Positions 5,497 to 13,251 of a DNA stretch of 15,827 bases are shown here, piece by piece. The translations under genes were made by a program, and so were the position numbers. The stretch comes from Paracoccaceae bacterium (GTDB lineage Bacteria > Pseudomonadota > Alphaproteobacteria > Rhodobacterales > Rhodobacteraceae): positions 1 to 15,827 of the forward strand of contig JABGTH010000229.1 of assembly GCA_018647275.1 (NCBI GenBank), in the 5' to 3' direction. The notes beneath the pieces were generated by a model. That model was not told the DNA's origin, did not search any database, and worked only from the letters and a program-made list of their open reading frames with translations. Every line of letters begins with the position of its first letter. Positions within the stretch are counted from its first letter, which is position 1.

Positions 5497-7910
5497 AAGT
5501 CGAGGTTTTCAACACTCAGAGCGTTTTTCTGAATGAATTCACGACGTGGCTCAACGACATCTCCCATCAACTTGGTAAACAGATCGTCGGCCTCCGCCAT
5601 GTCCGAAACCTGAACCTGCAGCAACGTGCGTGCGTCTGGGTCAAGAGTAGTTTCCCACAGCTGGTCTGGGTTCATTTCGCCAAGACCTTTGTAGCGTTGT
5701 AGGGACAGACCTTTTTCGCCTTCGCCCAAAATGGCATCCAGCAAATCAATTGGACCATGGATAACCTGATTGCGATCTTTGCGAGCCAAGGTGGCTGGCA
5801 ACTCGTAAACGTCTTGTAAACTTTTGGTAAAGCTACCTGTTTTACGTGCTTCGCCAGAACGCAACATTTTGCCATCTAGTGTGCGAACTTCTTCGACACC
5901 GCGCAAAATGCGCGCCAGACGCATGCCATGATCTTGTGTGATCCGTCCGCTCCACCCTTTTTCGTATTCAACCGCAATAAGGTTCAAACGAGCGGCCAGC
6001 TTGTCAGCGGTTCCTTGTAAGTCAGCATCAACGGCACCTGGTACAAAAGCGCCAGAGATCGCGGCTTGTTCCAGAATGTGACGCGGATAATGTGTTGGGA
6101 AGGCCTGAAAAACGCGGCGCAATTGGCGTGCTTCGTCGACGATACGAACAAGATCCTGGCCAGAGATTTCTTCACCGTTGCCTTGGCGTAGAACCGCACC
6201 CTCGATACCTTGCTGGACCAAATAGTCGTCCATCTCTGCTTGATCTTTCAGGTAAACCTCTGAACGACCACGCGAAACTTTGTACAGCGGTGGTTGTGCG
6301 ATATAGAGGTGACCATTTTCGATCAGCTCCGGCATTTGACGGAAGAAGAAAGTCAAAAGTAGCGTGCGGATGTGTGCACCATCGACGTCAGCATCAGTCA
6401 TGATGACGATCTTGTGGTAACGTAGTTTTGCGAGGTTGAATTCCTCACGGCCAATGCCGGTACCCAAGGCCATGACCATATTGCCGATTTCTTGTGATCC
6501 CAGCATGCGATCAAAGCGCGCGCGCTCAACGTTCAGAATTTTACCTTTGAGTGGCAAGATGGCCTGTGTCTTACGGTCACGTCCAGTCTGTGCAGAACCA
6601 CCGGCGCTGTCACCCTCCACAAGGAAGATTTCAGTGTTGACGGGATCTTTATCGGAGCAATCCTTCAGCTTCGAGCTGAGGAAGTTCATGTCCATCGGAT
6701 TCTTGCGGCGTGTAAGATCTCGGGCTTTACGTGCAGCTTCCCGGGCCAATGCTGCCTCAATGATTTTACCAACAATAATTTTCGCTTCAGTCGGGTTCTC
6801 TTCAAACCATTCGGCCAATTTTTCGTTCACCATCCCCTCAACGGCTGGACGCACTTCAGAGCTGACCAGCTTGTCTTTGGTTTGGGAACTAAACTTAGGG
6901 TCGGGAACTTTTACCGAAAGAACACAAGTCAGACCTTCACGCGCATCATCACCAGTGAAGGTAACTTTTTCCTTCTTCGCGATTCCTGTAGACTGAGCGT
7001 AGTTATTGATGGTCCGTGTCAGTGCTCCACGGAAGCCCGCCATGTGCGTGCCGCCATCGCGTTGCGGAATGTTGTTTGTGAAGGGCAGAACGTTCTCATG
7101 GTAGCTATCATTCCACCACATTGCGACCTCAACGACGATGTCGTCGCGCTCTCCGATGATATAGATCGGCTCTGGCATCACAGTGGTTTTTGAACGGTCT
7201 AGATACTTAACAAATTCTTTAACGCCACCGTCATAATACAATTCGCTGTGCAATGGCTCAACGGGCCGATCGTCGCGCAAAATGATCCGAACGCCTGAGT
7301 TCAAGAATGCCAATTCACGAAGACGTTTTTCTAGCGTTTCAAAAGAATATTCGAGGTTCGAAAAGGTTTCAGTAGAAGCCAAGAAACGTACTTCTGTCCC
7401 TGTGCGATCACCACATTCTTCGACCACTTTGAGGTGCTCGACTGTCTCGCCGTGGGCAAAGCGTGCTACATGCTCTTTTCCATCACGCCAAATGCGCAGG
7501 TCCAGTTCAACAGACAGTGCGTTCACAACTGAAACACCGACACCGTGCAGACCACCTGAAACTTTATAAGAGTTACTATCGAACTTACCACCGGCGTGAA
7601 GCTGCGTCATGATAACTTCGGCCGCTGAAACACCTTCTTCTTCGTGGATTCCCACTGGAATTCCGCGCCCGTTGTCGCTGACTGAAACGGATGAATCGGC
7701 GTTAATGGTCACGGTTACAGCGTCTGCATGCCCTGCAAGGGCTTCATCGATGCCGTTGTCCACAACTTCGTAAACCATGTGGTGCAGACCAGAGCCGTCA
7801 TCGGTATCACCGATGTACATCCCTGGGCGCTTTCTAACAGCTTCTAACCCTCTGAGAACCTTAATGGAATCTGCGCCATACTCTTCGGGGATTTGCTCGT
7901 TGTCAGCCAT
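5493..7910 (-). CDS. gyrB: DNA gyrase subunit B
   Basis: GyrB is the ATPase subunit of the GyrA2GyrB2 type II topoisomerase that introduces negative supercoils. The 805 residues cover the full family length (E. coli 804). The GHKL ATPase motifs are YEVVDNGIDEA (catalytic Glu48, Asp51), DNGRG (79-83) and GGLHGVGVSVVN (119-130). The transducer follows, then the TOPRIM domain with EGDSAG (432-437), PLKGKILN and metal-binding TDADVD (505-510). The C-terminal RYKGLGEMNPDQLW region follows. The aminocoumarin/quinolone-pocket motifs look wild type. AAAGG lies nine bases before ATG 7910. A near-consensus promoter sits in the 78-bp gap after the LysE-family gene, so gyrB need not depend on read-through from recF. 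Its stop overlaps the end of the flgI-remnant frame on the other strand. Confidence 0.98.
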   Translation of the reverse strand: MADNEQIPEEYGADSIKVLRGLEAVRKRPGMYIGDTDDGSGLHHMVYEVVDNGIDEALAGHADAVTVTINADSSVSVSDNGRGIPVGIHEEEGVSAAEVIMTQLHAGGKFDSNSYKVSGGLHGVGVSVVNALSVELDLRIWRDGKEHVARFAHGETVEHLKVVEECGDRTGTEVRFLASTETFSNLEYSFETLEKRLRELAFLNSGVRIILRDDRPVEPLHSELYYDGGVKEFVKYLDRSKTTVMPEPIYIIGERDDIVVEVAMWWNDSYHENVLPFTNNIPQRDGGTHMAGFRGALTRTINNYAQSTGIAKKEKVTFTGDDAREGLTCVLSVKVPDPKFSSQTKDKLVSSEVRPAVEGMVNEKLAEWFEENPTEAKIIVGKIIEAALAREAARKARDLTRRKNPMDMNFLSSKLKDCSDKDPVNTEIFLVEGDSAGGSAQTGRDRKTQAILPLKGKILNVERARFDRMLGSQEIGNMVMALGTGIGREEFNLAKLRYHKIVIMTDADVDGAHIRTLLLTFFFRQMPELIENGHLYIAQPPLYKVSRGRSEVYLKDQAEMDDYLVQQGIEGAVLRQGNGEEISGQDLVRIVDEARQLRRVFQAFPTHYPRHILEQAAISGAFVPGAVDADLQGTADKLAARLNLIAVEYEKGWSGRITQDHGMRLARILRGVEEVRTLDGKMLRSGEARKTGSFTKSLQDVYELPATLARKDRNQVIHGPIDLLDAILGEGEKGLSLQRYKGLGEMNPDQLWETTLDPDARTLLQVQVSDMAEADDLFTKLMGDVVEPRREFIQKNALSVENLDF

Positions 7911-7937
7911 GCCATTGCACCTTTATTATTTGGTTAC

Positions 7938-7966
7938 ATCATATGGTTTTTTAAGAAGATTGTCAC
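7938..7966 (-). promoter_or_regulatory. gyrB promoter, sigma-70 type
   Basis: Reading the minus strand, GTGACA (7961-7966) is a 5/6 match to the -35 box and TATGAT (7938-7943) is a 5/6 match to the -10 box. The spacer is 17 bp and AT-rich. Transcription would start near 7931, about 20 bases before ATG 7910, leaving AAAGG (7920-7924) in the leader. Confidence 0.65.
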
Positions 7967-7988
7967 GCGTCAGGCACAACATTTTGTG

Positions 7989-8609
7989 TCAGAAGACGGC
8001 AATGACCAGCCCAACAAGAATGAGCAATACGCCCGATCCTATATTGAACCTTTTCAGAAGTGTCGGAGAGGATAAAAGGCCACCAATTTGCCCCACAGAT
8101 CCTGCCAAAACAAGGTTCCCAACAAGTGGAACGGCTACGGATATTGCTAGGATGATGGTTATGTCGATCGTAGTGACTGTGCGCAAATCAAAGAACCCTG
8201 GTAGCACACCCATGTAAAATATTACAGCTTTAGGGTTGCCAAGAATTGCGGCGATTCCTGCAAGAAAACCGGCCCACATTCCCGGGCGTGTCAATCTGCT
8301 GTCGTTTGAAATCGCTTGTCCCGCGTGTTGGATAAGCGCCCAACCCATGGCAATAAAAACTCCACAGGCGACCCACCGAAGTACTATCATGAAGGTATCG
8401 AAGACCAATAAGATCCAAGAAATTCCAAGAATGGCGATCAATGGCCAAACAATATCCCCAACTGCAACACCTAGGGCCAAGGGCCAAGCCGCGTGAAAGC
8501 CGCCAGAAAGCCCGCGCGCAGTCAATGCGACCAAGACAGGCCCAGGGGTTAGAAAAAGGATGAGCAGCGCACCAGCGTAAAGAAGCAGGTCATTTGGATC
8601 GAGTGTCAT
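7989..8609 (-). CDS. LysE/RhtB-family amino-acid exporter
   Basis: The 206-residue protein has about six hydrophobic helices. It shows the family hallmark near the N-terminus, LFLTPGPVLVALTARGLSGG (residues about 18-37), and the mid-protein ILGNPKAVIFYMGVLPGFFD. LysE/RhtB proteins export amino acids such as lysine, arginine, threonine or homoserine lactones across the inner membrane; the substrate is not readable. ATG 8609 overlaps the recF stop as ATGA, so translation is probably coupled to recF. The TGA stop is 78 bases before gyrB. This exporter therefore sits inside the recF-gyrB interval, with no obvious functional tie to replication. Base use looks like its neighbours, giving no sign of recent transfer. 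Confidence 0.88.
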   Translation of the reverse strand: MTLDPNDLLLYAGALLILFLTPGPVLVALTARGLSGGFHAAWPLALGVAVGDIVWPLIAILGISWILLVFDTFMIVLRWVACGVFIAMGWALIQHAGQAISNDSRLTRPGMWAGFLAGIAAILGNPKAVIFYMGVLPGFFDLRTVTTIDITIILAISVAVPLVGNLVLAGSVGQIGGLLSSPTLLKRFNIGSGVLLILVGLVIAVF

Positions 8610-9709
8610 TGCATGGCCTTAACTATGGAAATTCCTGCATCTTCGGTGACTTCAAGGTATTGGGCGCGATCACCTAGGCTGTCAAACAGTTCTGTGTCCG
8701 TACCCGTCATCCATGCTTGGGCTCCAAGAGCTGAAATTTCGTCGTATAAAGCGGCACGACGATCTGCGTCTAAGTGGGCAGCGACCTCATCAAGCAACAA
8801 AAGTGGGGGCGCACCAAAATCATGTTCCAAGGCGCGGGCATTGGCGAGGATCAGCGAGACAAGCAACGCTTTTTGTTCTCCTGTCGAGCAGTCGCGTGCA
8901 GGTACGCCCTTGGCCTTGAAGGTCCCAATTAAGTCTGCGCGATGTGGTCCAATCAATGTACGACCAGCCGACAAATCGCGAGGACGATTTTCGGCTAACG
9001 CAGTGCAGAGTTCATCGACTGACGTGGGTAAAGGACCGTCGGAATAAGTCAGTTCAAGGAAAGCGTTTGGGAAAGCAGTGACAGCATCTGTTTGAGCTGC
9101 TTCGATTTGGGTTAAAGCTGACAATCGATTATTGTGGATCGCCACGCCCGCTTCAGCCATCGTTGCTTCAAGTGCCGTGTACCAATGAGGGTCGCGTACC
9201 ATGTCTTTTAGCAAACGATTGCGTTCTCGCATCGCCTTTTCATAGGTCAGGGACAGTTCGGCGTGTCGCGGCTCAAAGCTAAGGGTCATGCGATCCAAAA
9301 AACGCCTGCGTCCCTCTGCGCCCTCGATCCATAGGCGGTCCATGGAGGGGATCAGCCAAAGAACACGCGCAACGCGGCCCAATCCAATTTGAGGGGCGGT
9401 TTTTTCGTCTATACGCAGTTGTCGGGCTGCCCCCGCTTCAGACCAAATATCGATTTCGTGCGTTTGCGTGGGTGCGTGCAGTACTCCACTTATTTTCCAT
9501 CCTAACGCTTCGGGACGCCGTGCCATGTCTTCAGCGCTGGCGCGACGAAAGCCGCGACCCGGGGAAAACAGCGAAACAGCTTCTAGAATGTTGGTTTTGC
9601 CAGCGCCATTTGGGCCGAATAACGCAACGGGGCGTTTATCGACAGAAATGCGGGCGATCTTGTGGGATCGAAAATGCGAAACAATTAGGGAAGAAAGGTA
9701 CAGCGACAT
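8606..9709 (-). CDS. recF: DNA replication and repair protein RecF
   Basis: RecF is an SMC-like ATPase that, with RecO and RecR, loads RecA at single-strand gaps and stalled forks. From the chosen start the protein has 367 residues. It has the Walker A motif GPNGAGKTN (about 32-40), signature motif STGEQKALL, and Walker B LLLLDEVAAHLD. The arginine- and glutamate-rich middle (RRRFLDRM, YEKAMRERNRLLK) is typical of the lobe II/coiled region. Two ATGs lie close together, at 9715 and 9709. AAAGG is only two bases from the first but eight from the second, so I prefer MSLYLSSL at 9709. The gene follows dnaN by about 48 bases, a classic dnaN-recF pair, and its stop overlaps the next start as ATGA. 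Confidence 0.95.
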   Translation of the reverse strand: MSLYLSSLIVSHFRSHKIARISVDKRPVALFGPNGAGKTNILEAVSLFSPGRGFRRASAEDMARRPEALGWKISGVLHAPTQTHEIDIWSEAGAARQLRIDEKTAPQIGLGRVARVLWLIPSMDRLWIEGAEGRRRFLDRMTLSFEPRHAELSLTYEKAMRERNRLLKDMVRDPHWYTALEATMAEAGVAIHNNRLSALTQIEAAQTDAVTAFPNAFLELTYSDGPLPTSVDELCTALAENRPRDLSAGRTLIGPHRADLIGTFKAKGVPARDCSTGEQKALLVSLILANARALEHDFGAPPLLLLDEVAAHLDADRRAALYDEISALGAQAWMTGTDTELFDSLGDRAQYLEVTEDAGISIVKAMQ

Positions 9710-9757
9710 TTCCATGACCTTTCTTGCTTCAATAGTACTAAAACTGGTTTTGTAGGC

Positions 9758-10876
9758 TTAGACACGCATCGGCATGACGACATAAACTGCGGACAGGTCA
9801 TTGCCTTCGCGCATCAAAGTCGGGTCGCCTGCTGAGTTGAACATGAAGACAGCATTCTCGCGATCAACTTGGTTTGCGATTTCAAGCAAATATTTAGCGT
9901 TAAATCCAATTTCCAAGGGCTCGTCGCTATAAGCAACGGCCAGTTCTTCTTCAGCGGCACCACTGTCCGGTGCGTTGACTGAAAGGATCAAACGATCTTC
10001 TTCCAGCTGCAATTTAACAGCCCGTGAGCGCTCCGATGAAACAGTCGCAACGCGGTCAACGGCTTTTGCAAAATCAGCAGCGTCTACTTCCAACTTACGT
10101 GTATTCCCTTGTGGGATGACGCGTGTGTAGTCAGGGAACGTTCCGTCGATGACTTTAGATGTCAGCGTGATGTTTGGCGTTGCAAAGCGAATTTTTGTCT
10201 CTGAAACAGAAACGGCAATCATCAGATCGTCGTCGTCAAGAAGCTTGCGCATTTCACCAACTGTTTTGCGCGGAACAATGACGCCCGGCATATCTGAAGC
10301 GCCTTCAGGTAGGTCCGCATCGATACGGGCAAGACGGTGTCCATCTGTTGCCACACAGCGAAGTACTTTTCCGCCATCTGACTCAGAAATGTGCATGTAA
10401 ACGCCGTTCAAATAGTAACGGGTTTCTTCCGTTGAGATTGCGAATTTTGATTTATCAAACAAGCGGCGCAGAACAGGCGCGGGAACGCTAAAGTTTGAAG
10501 CATATTCCGAAGAGGCCATGACTGGAAAATCTTCGCGTGGCAAAGTTGCCAGTGAGAAATTTGAGCGACCCGCTTCAACGGTCACGCGACCGGCTGCGCT
10601 GTCGGCTGTCAAAGTGACCAATGCGCCGTCTGGCAGTTTTCGTACAATTTCGTGCAGTGTCGTTGCGGACACAGTTGTCGCGCCCGCGCGCTCAACTTGT
10701 GCGGGCGCTTTATCGACAGCTTCGATATCAAGGTCGGTTGCACGGAAGGATACATCTGATCCTTCGGCTTCAATTAAGACGTTCGCAAGGATTGGAATGG
10801 TGTTACGGCGTTCAACAACCGACTGCGCTTGAGCCACTGCTTTTAGCAGATCACTGCGTTCGATACTGATTTTCAT
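9758..10876 (-). CDS. dnaN: DNA polymerase III beta subunit (sliding clamp)
   Basis: DnaN forms the homodimeric ring that tethers Pol III and recruits many partners. The 372-residue protein begins MKISIERSDLLKAVAQAQ and ends VVMPMRV, both typical of the family. The three similar domains of about 120 residues each are recognisable (RNTIPILANV; EETRYYLNGV with CVATDGHRLA; FPDYTRVIP with FMFNSAGDPTLM). The length matches the family (366-373). GGAG in GGAGAAG precedes the ATG by about six bases. It lies 131 bp downstream of dnaA on the same strand, with its own promoter-like sequence in the gap, so it can be transcribed both with and without dnaA. recF follows closely. Confidence 0.97.
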   Translation of the reverse strand: MKISIERSDLLKAVAQAQSVVERRNTIPILANVLIEAEGSDVSFRATDLDIEAVDKAPAQVERAGATTVSATTLHEIVRKLPDGALVTLTADSAAGRVTVEAGRSNFSLATLPREDFPVMASSEYASNFSVPAPVLRRLFDKSKFAISTEETRYYLNGVYMHISESDGGKVLRCVATDGHRLARIDADLPEGASDMPGVIVPRKTVGEMRKLLDDDDLMIAVSVSETKIRFATPNITLTSKVIDGTFPDYTRVIPQGNTRKLEVDAADFAKAVDRVATVSSERSRAVKLQLEEDRLILSVNAPDSGAAEEELAVAYSDEPLEIGFNAKYLLEIANQVDRENAVFMFNSAGDPTLMREGNDLSAVYVVMPMRV

Positions 10877-10899
10877 GTGGCTTCTCCAATCCCAACTGT

Positions 10900-10937
10900 C
10901 GGGACAGTCAAAATACCCTGTCCCGTCATATTCTCAA
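10900..10937 (-). promoter_or_regulatory. dnaN promoter with overlapping palindrome
   Basis: On the minus strand TTGAGA (10932-10937) and TATTTT (10910-10915) are separated by 16 bp. This would place the start near 10903, about 27 bases before ATG 10876. A perfect inverted repeat CGGGACAG-N10-CTGTCCCG (10900-10907 and 10918-10925) brackets the -10 box. A second, mutually exclusive palindrome ACTGTC-GG-GACAGT covers 10895-10908. The arrangement looks like an operator, or alternatively an RNA hairpin in dnaA-dnaN read-through mRNA. There is no T run, so a terminator is unlikely. Confidence 0.5.
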
Positions 10938-11008
10938 GCGTTTAATTGGTTTTGAGGCGGATTAGCTGGGCCGTCAAGTGAAGCTGCCACATAAGTGGAG
11001 CATTTAGA

Positions 11009-12364
11009 TCAAGCTTCGAGTGAACGGCGCAGTAATTCCAGGTCTTCAGCCATCTGTCCATCTTGAACTTTTAGCTCTTCAATACGGCGAACACCGTGCA
11101 TGACTGTTGTGTGATCACGGCCACCAAAACGACGTCCAATTTCTGGCAATGACCGGCTGGTCATCTTCTTACAAAGATACATTGCAACCTGACGTGGGCG
11201 TGCATAGCTGCGCAAACGTTTTGGGCCAATCATATCGCTGAGGCGAATATTGAAGTGATCGGACACTTTGCGCTGAATTTCTTCGACGGTGATCTTACGC
11301 TCAGATGCGCGCAGAACATCGGCCAGGCAATCTTGGGTTAGTTCCATGTTGATTTCGCGGCCAACAAGCGATGCGAATGCAAACAGGCGGGTCAACGCGC
11401 CTTCAAGAACACGAACGTTGGTTGAAATGCGGTGCGCAAGAAACTCAAGTACGCCATCTTCCACTTTCAGGCCCGGATAGTTGGCTTGTTGCATCTCTAC
11501 CTTGCTTTGCATGATGCCAAGACGCAGTTCGTAGTCTGTTGGGTGCAGATCGACTACCAACCCACATTGTAGACGTGATTTAACACGATCTTCAAGATCC
11601 TTGATCTCGCCCGGTGCACGGTCAGCTGAAATGATGATCTGTTTGTTTTGATCAACAAGTGCGTTGAAGGTGTGGAAGAACTCTTCTTGTGTGCTATCTT
11701 TTCCCGCAATGAATTGAACGTCGTCTACCATCAGAACATCAACGGAACGAAAGATTTCTTTAAAATCCATCATCTTGCGATCACGCAAGGCTTGTACAAA
11801 GCGGTACATGAATTGTTCGGCTGAAAGATACAAAACGTTTAGGTTTGGGTGGCTGGTTTGCAACTCCCAAGCGATCGCATGCATCAGGTGTGTTTTGCCA
11901 AGTCCAACGCCACCATAAAGGAATAAGGGATTGAACGTAACTGGACCACCCTCAGCAACGCGTTTTGCAGCTGCGTGGGCCAATTCGTTTGGTTTACCAA
12001 CCACAAAGCTGTCGAACGTAAAACGCTTATCAAGTGGTGCAGTGTTTAAAGTTGGGCGAGGAGCTGAAACCTTCGCAACTGATGCAGTCGCGATTGGAGC
12101 ACTTGAGCGTGGTGTTGAAGTGCGTGTTGGGACGGCAAAGCTTAGGCGGCAAACAGATGGGTCAATTGTACGCAACTCGTGCAGTATCGCGTCAGAAAAA
12201 TTTTGGCTTACGTAGTTTCCAAGGAAATTGGTTGGGACGTGGAAGGTTGCAATACCATCTTGCAAGTCACGAAACCTAAGAGGTTCGATCCATGTCTTGA
12301 AGTTGTTCTGACCGATTGTTTTGAGCAACTGTTGGTTCAGTTGTTCCCATTCTTGTTGTGTCAT
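11009..12364 (-). CDS. dnaA: Chromosomal replication initiator DnaA
   Basis: DnaA-ATP binds oriC boxes, melts the origin and recruits the DnaB helicase. From the chosen start it has 451 residues. Domain I is about 1-80 (WEQLNQQLLKTIGQNNFKTWIEPL). A short serine/threonine/proline/alanine-rich linker covers about 80-112. The AAA+ domain has Walker A GGVGLGKTH (151-159), Walker B MVDDVQF (Asp214, Asp215) and ISADRAPGEI. The C-terminal DNA-binding helix-turn-helix has GGRDHTTVMHGVRRI (414-428). The open frame extends 20 codons further to ATG 12424, with another ATG at 12382. Neither has a ribosome site and the added residues do not fit the family, so I start at MTQQEWEQ (12364), preceded by a short GGA. 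It follows rpsT after a 514-base gap. Confidence 0.95.
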   Translation of the reverse strand: MTQQEWEQLNQQLLKTIGQNNFKTWIEPLRFRDLQDGIATFHVPTNFLGNYVSQNFSDAILHELRTIDPSVCRLSFAVPTRTSTPRSSAPIATASVAKVSAPRPTLNTAPLDKRFTFDSFVVGKPNELAHAAAKRVAEGGPVTFNPLFLYGGVGLGKTHLMHAIAWELQTSHPNLNVLYLSAEQFMYRFVQALRDRKMMDFKEIFRSVDVLMVDDVQFIAGKDSTQEEFFHTFNALVDQNKQIIISADRAPGEIKDLEDRVKSRLQCGLVVDLHPTDYELRLGIMQSKVEMQQANYPGLKVEDGVLEFLAHRISTNVRVLEGALTRLFAFASLVGREINMELTQDCLADVLRASERKITVEEIQRKVSDHFNIRLSDMIGPKRLRSYARPRQVAMYLCKKMTSRSLPEIGRRFGGRDHTTVMHGVRRIEELKVQDGQMAEDLELLRRSLEA

Positions 12365-12878
12365 ATTCCGCGCACCATTCATTCTTGTATTTCTACTAAA
12401 CGTACGACTTTGCGCATTCAGCATTTTTACAATTCACTTGGCCAATGGGTGAGAGAATTGTTTCTGTTCCCAATAGAAAACAGATCTTCTCGTTTGGTTT
12501 TTGACAGATTGGGTCTGTACATAGTCAAATCACGGCAGTGATATATAACTAAATTTCATCCCGTCCCGTAGACCAATATATCAGACAGGCTCACATTGCC
12601 TCAGCAACGCTAAGCAGAAATAGAATCAACGCATGGCGTTTTTTCAACTTTCAGCCCAACGGTTTCGTTCCAGAAACTGTTGGGTTTGAACTGTCCCCCA
12701 GTGGGCGAAGTGAATCGCTTGAGACAGTGGTAACAGGTTCGAGAGTGGTGCGGCAATAGAACTTAATTGTTGACTCAGTGATTCCAGAAAAAGAATCTAA
12801 CGGACCGTTTTTTGGGCACTAGAAATGAAAAAAGGCACCGCCGAAAGCGATGCCTTTTTCACAATAGTTCTGAGCGGT
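12365..12878. promoter_or_regulatory. dnaA upstream region (rpsT-dnaA intergenic)
   Basis: This 514-base gap has no supported gene. It contains the rpsT terminator (12828-12860) and five GANTC sites at 12623, 12712, 12772, 12780 and 12793. A 12-pair hairpin lies at 12655-12684 and the palindrome ATCAC-GGCA-GTGAT at 12529-12542. One minus-strand promoter candidate for dnaA is TTGAAA (12642-12647), 17 bp, TCTATT (12619-12624), whose -10 overlaps the GAATC at 12623. A TTGACT at 12523-12528 has no good -10 partner. If the candidate is right, the dnaA leader is about 250 nt. I found no run of DnaA boxes here, so this gap does not look like oriC. Confidence 0.5.
12828..12860 (-). terminator. rpsT intrinsic terminator
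   Basis: On the minus strand AAAAAGGCATCGC pairs with GCGGTGCCTTTTT (one T-G wobble) around a five-base loop, and the T run follows the stem. It starts about 20 bases past the rpsT stop. The A and T runs on both sides make it potentially bidirectional. It would insulate dnaA from rpsT transcription. Confidence 0.85.
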
Positions 12879-13142
12879 TTAAGCGATTGCTTTAACACGT
12901 GCAGACAGGCGCGAAATTTTGCGCGACACTGTGTTCTTGTGGAAAATACCTTTGGTCACACCGCGCATCAGCTCAGGCTGTGCTGCACGAAGCGCTGCGG
13001 TTGATGCTTCTTTGTCGCCAGATTCGATGGCTTCTTCGACAGCACGCAGGAATGTTTTGATACGCGAGCGACGCGCTTTGTTTATAGCAGCACGACGTTC
13101 GTTTTGACGTGCGCGTTTCTTGGCTTGAGGCGTATTTGCCAT
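12879..13142 (-). CDS. rpsT: 30S ribosomal protein S20
   Basis: S20 is a primary 16S rRNA-binding protein of the small subunit. The 87-residue, lysine/arginine-rich, helical protein starts MANTPQAKKRARQNERR. It contains the family segments RSRIKTFLRAVEEAI, LRAAQPELM and KGIFHKNTVSRKISRL. Length is normal (about 85-90). The leader just before ATG carries GGGACGAG rather than a classical AGGAGG, a weak ribosome site. A possible promoter on the minus strand is TTGACT-17-TAAATA just after the crotonase stop; a second -10-like word TATAAA lies closer to the gene. It is followed by a strong terminator and then the dnaA upstream region, the usual Rhodobacteraceae order. Confidence 0.96.
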   Translation of the reverse strand: MANTPQAKKRARQNERRAAINKARRSRIKTFLRAVEEAIESGDKEASTAALRAAQPELMRGVTKGIFHKNTVSRKISRLSARVKAIA

Positions 13143-13251
13143 ATTATCTCGTCCCGTTTCATGTTCGGTGCGGTAGTTTTATACAGCTAAAAGCTGCGGT
13201 GAAGTCGCGTATTTAGGCCCGAAGTGGCTATGAGTCAATCAATGATTGGCT

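Noticed and set aside
6436..6996. 186-codon frame antisense to gyrB
   Set aside because: The serine/arginine/proline-rich composition is typical of antisense translation of a conserved gene.
12365..12424. 20-residue N-terminal extension of DnaA from ATG 12424 or 12382
   Set aside because: Neither upstream ATG has a ribosome site, and the residues do not fit DnaA domain I.
12179..12541. 120-codon plus-strand frame across the dnaA 5' end
   Set aside because: It overlaps dnaA antisense, has no ribosome site and no family resemblance.
12736..12742. GGTTCGA resembling a tRNA T-loop
   Set aside because: No acceptor, anticodon or D-arm pairing could be built around it.
12425..12878. Chromosomal origin between rpsT and dnaA
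   Set aside because: I found no cluster of DnaA boxes. The only relaxed match (TTTTTCACA near 12855) belongs to the rpsT terminator.
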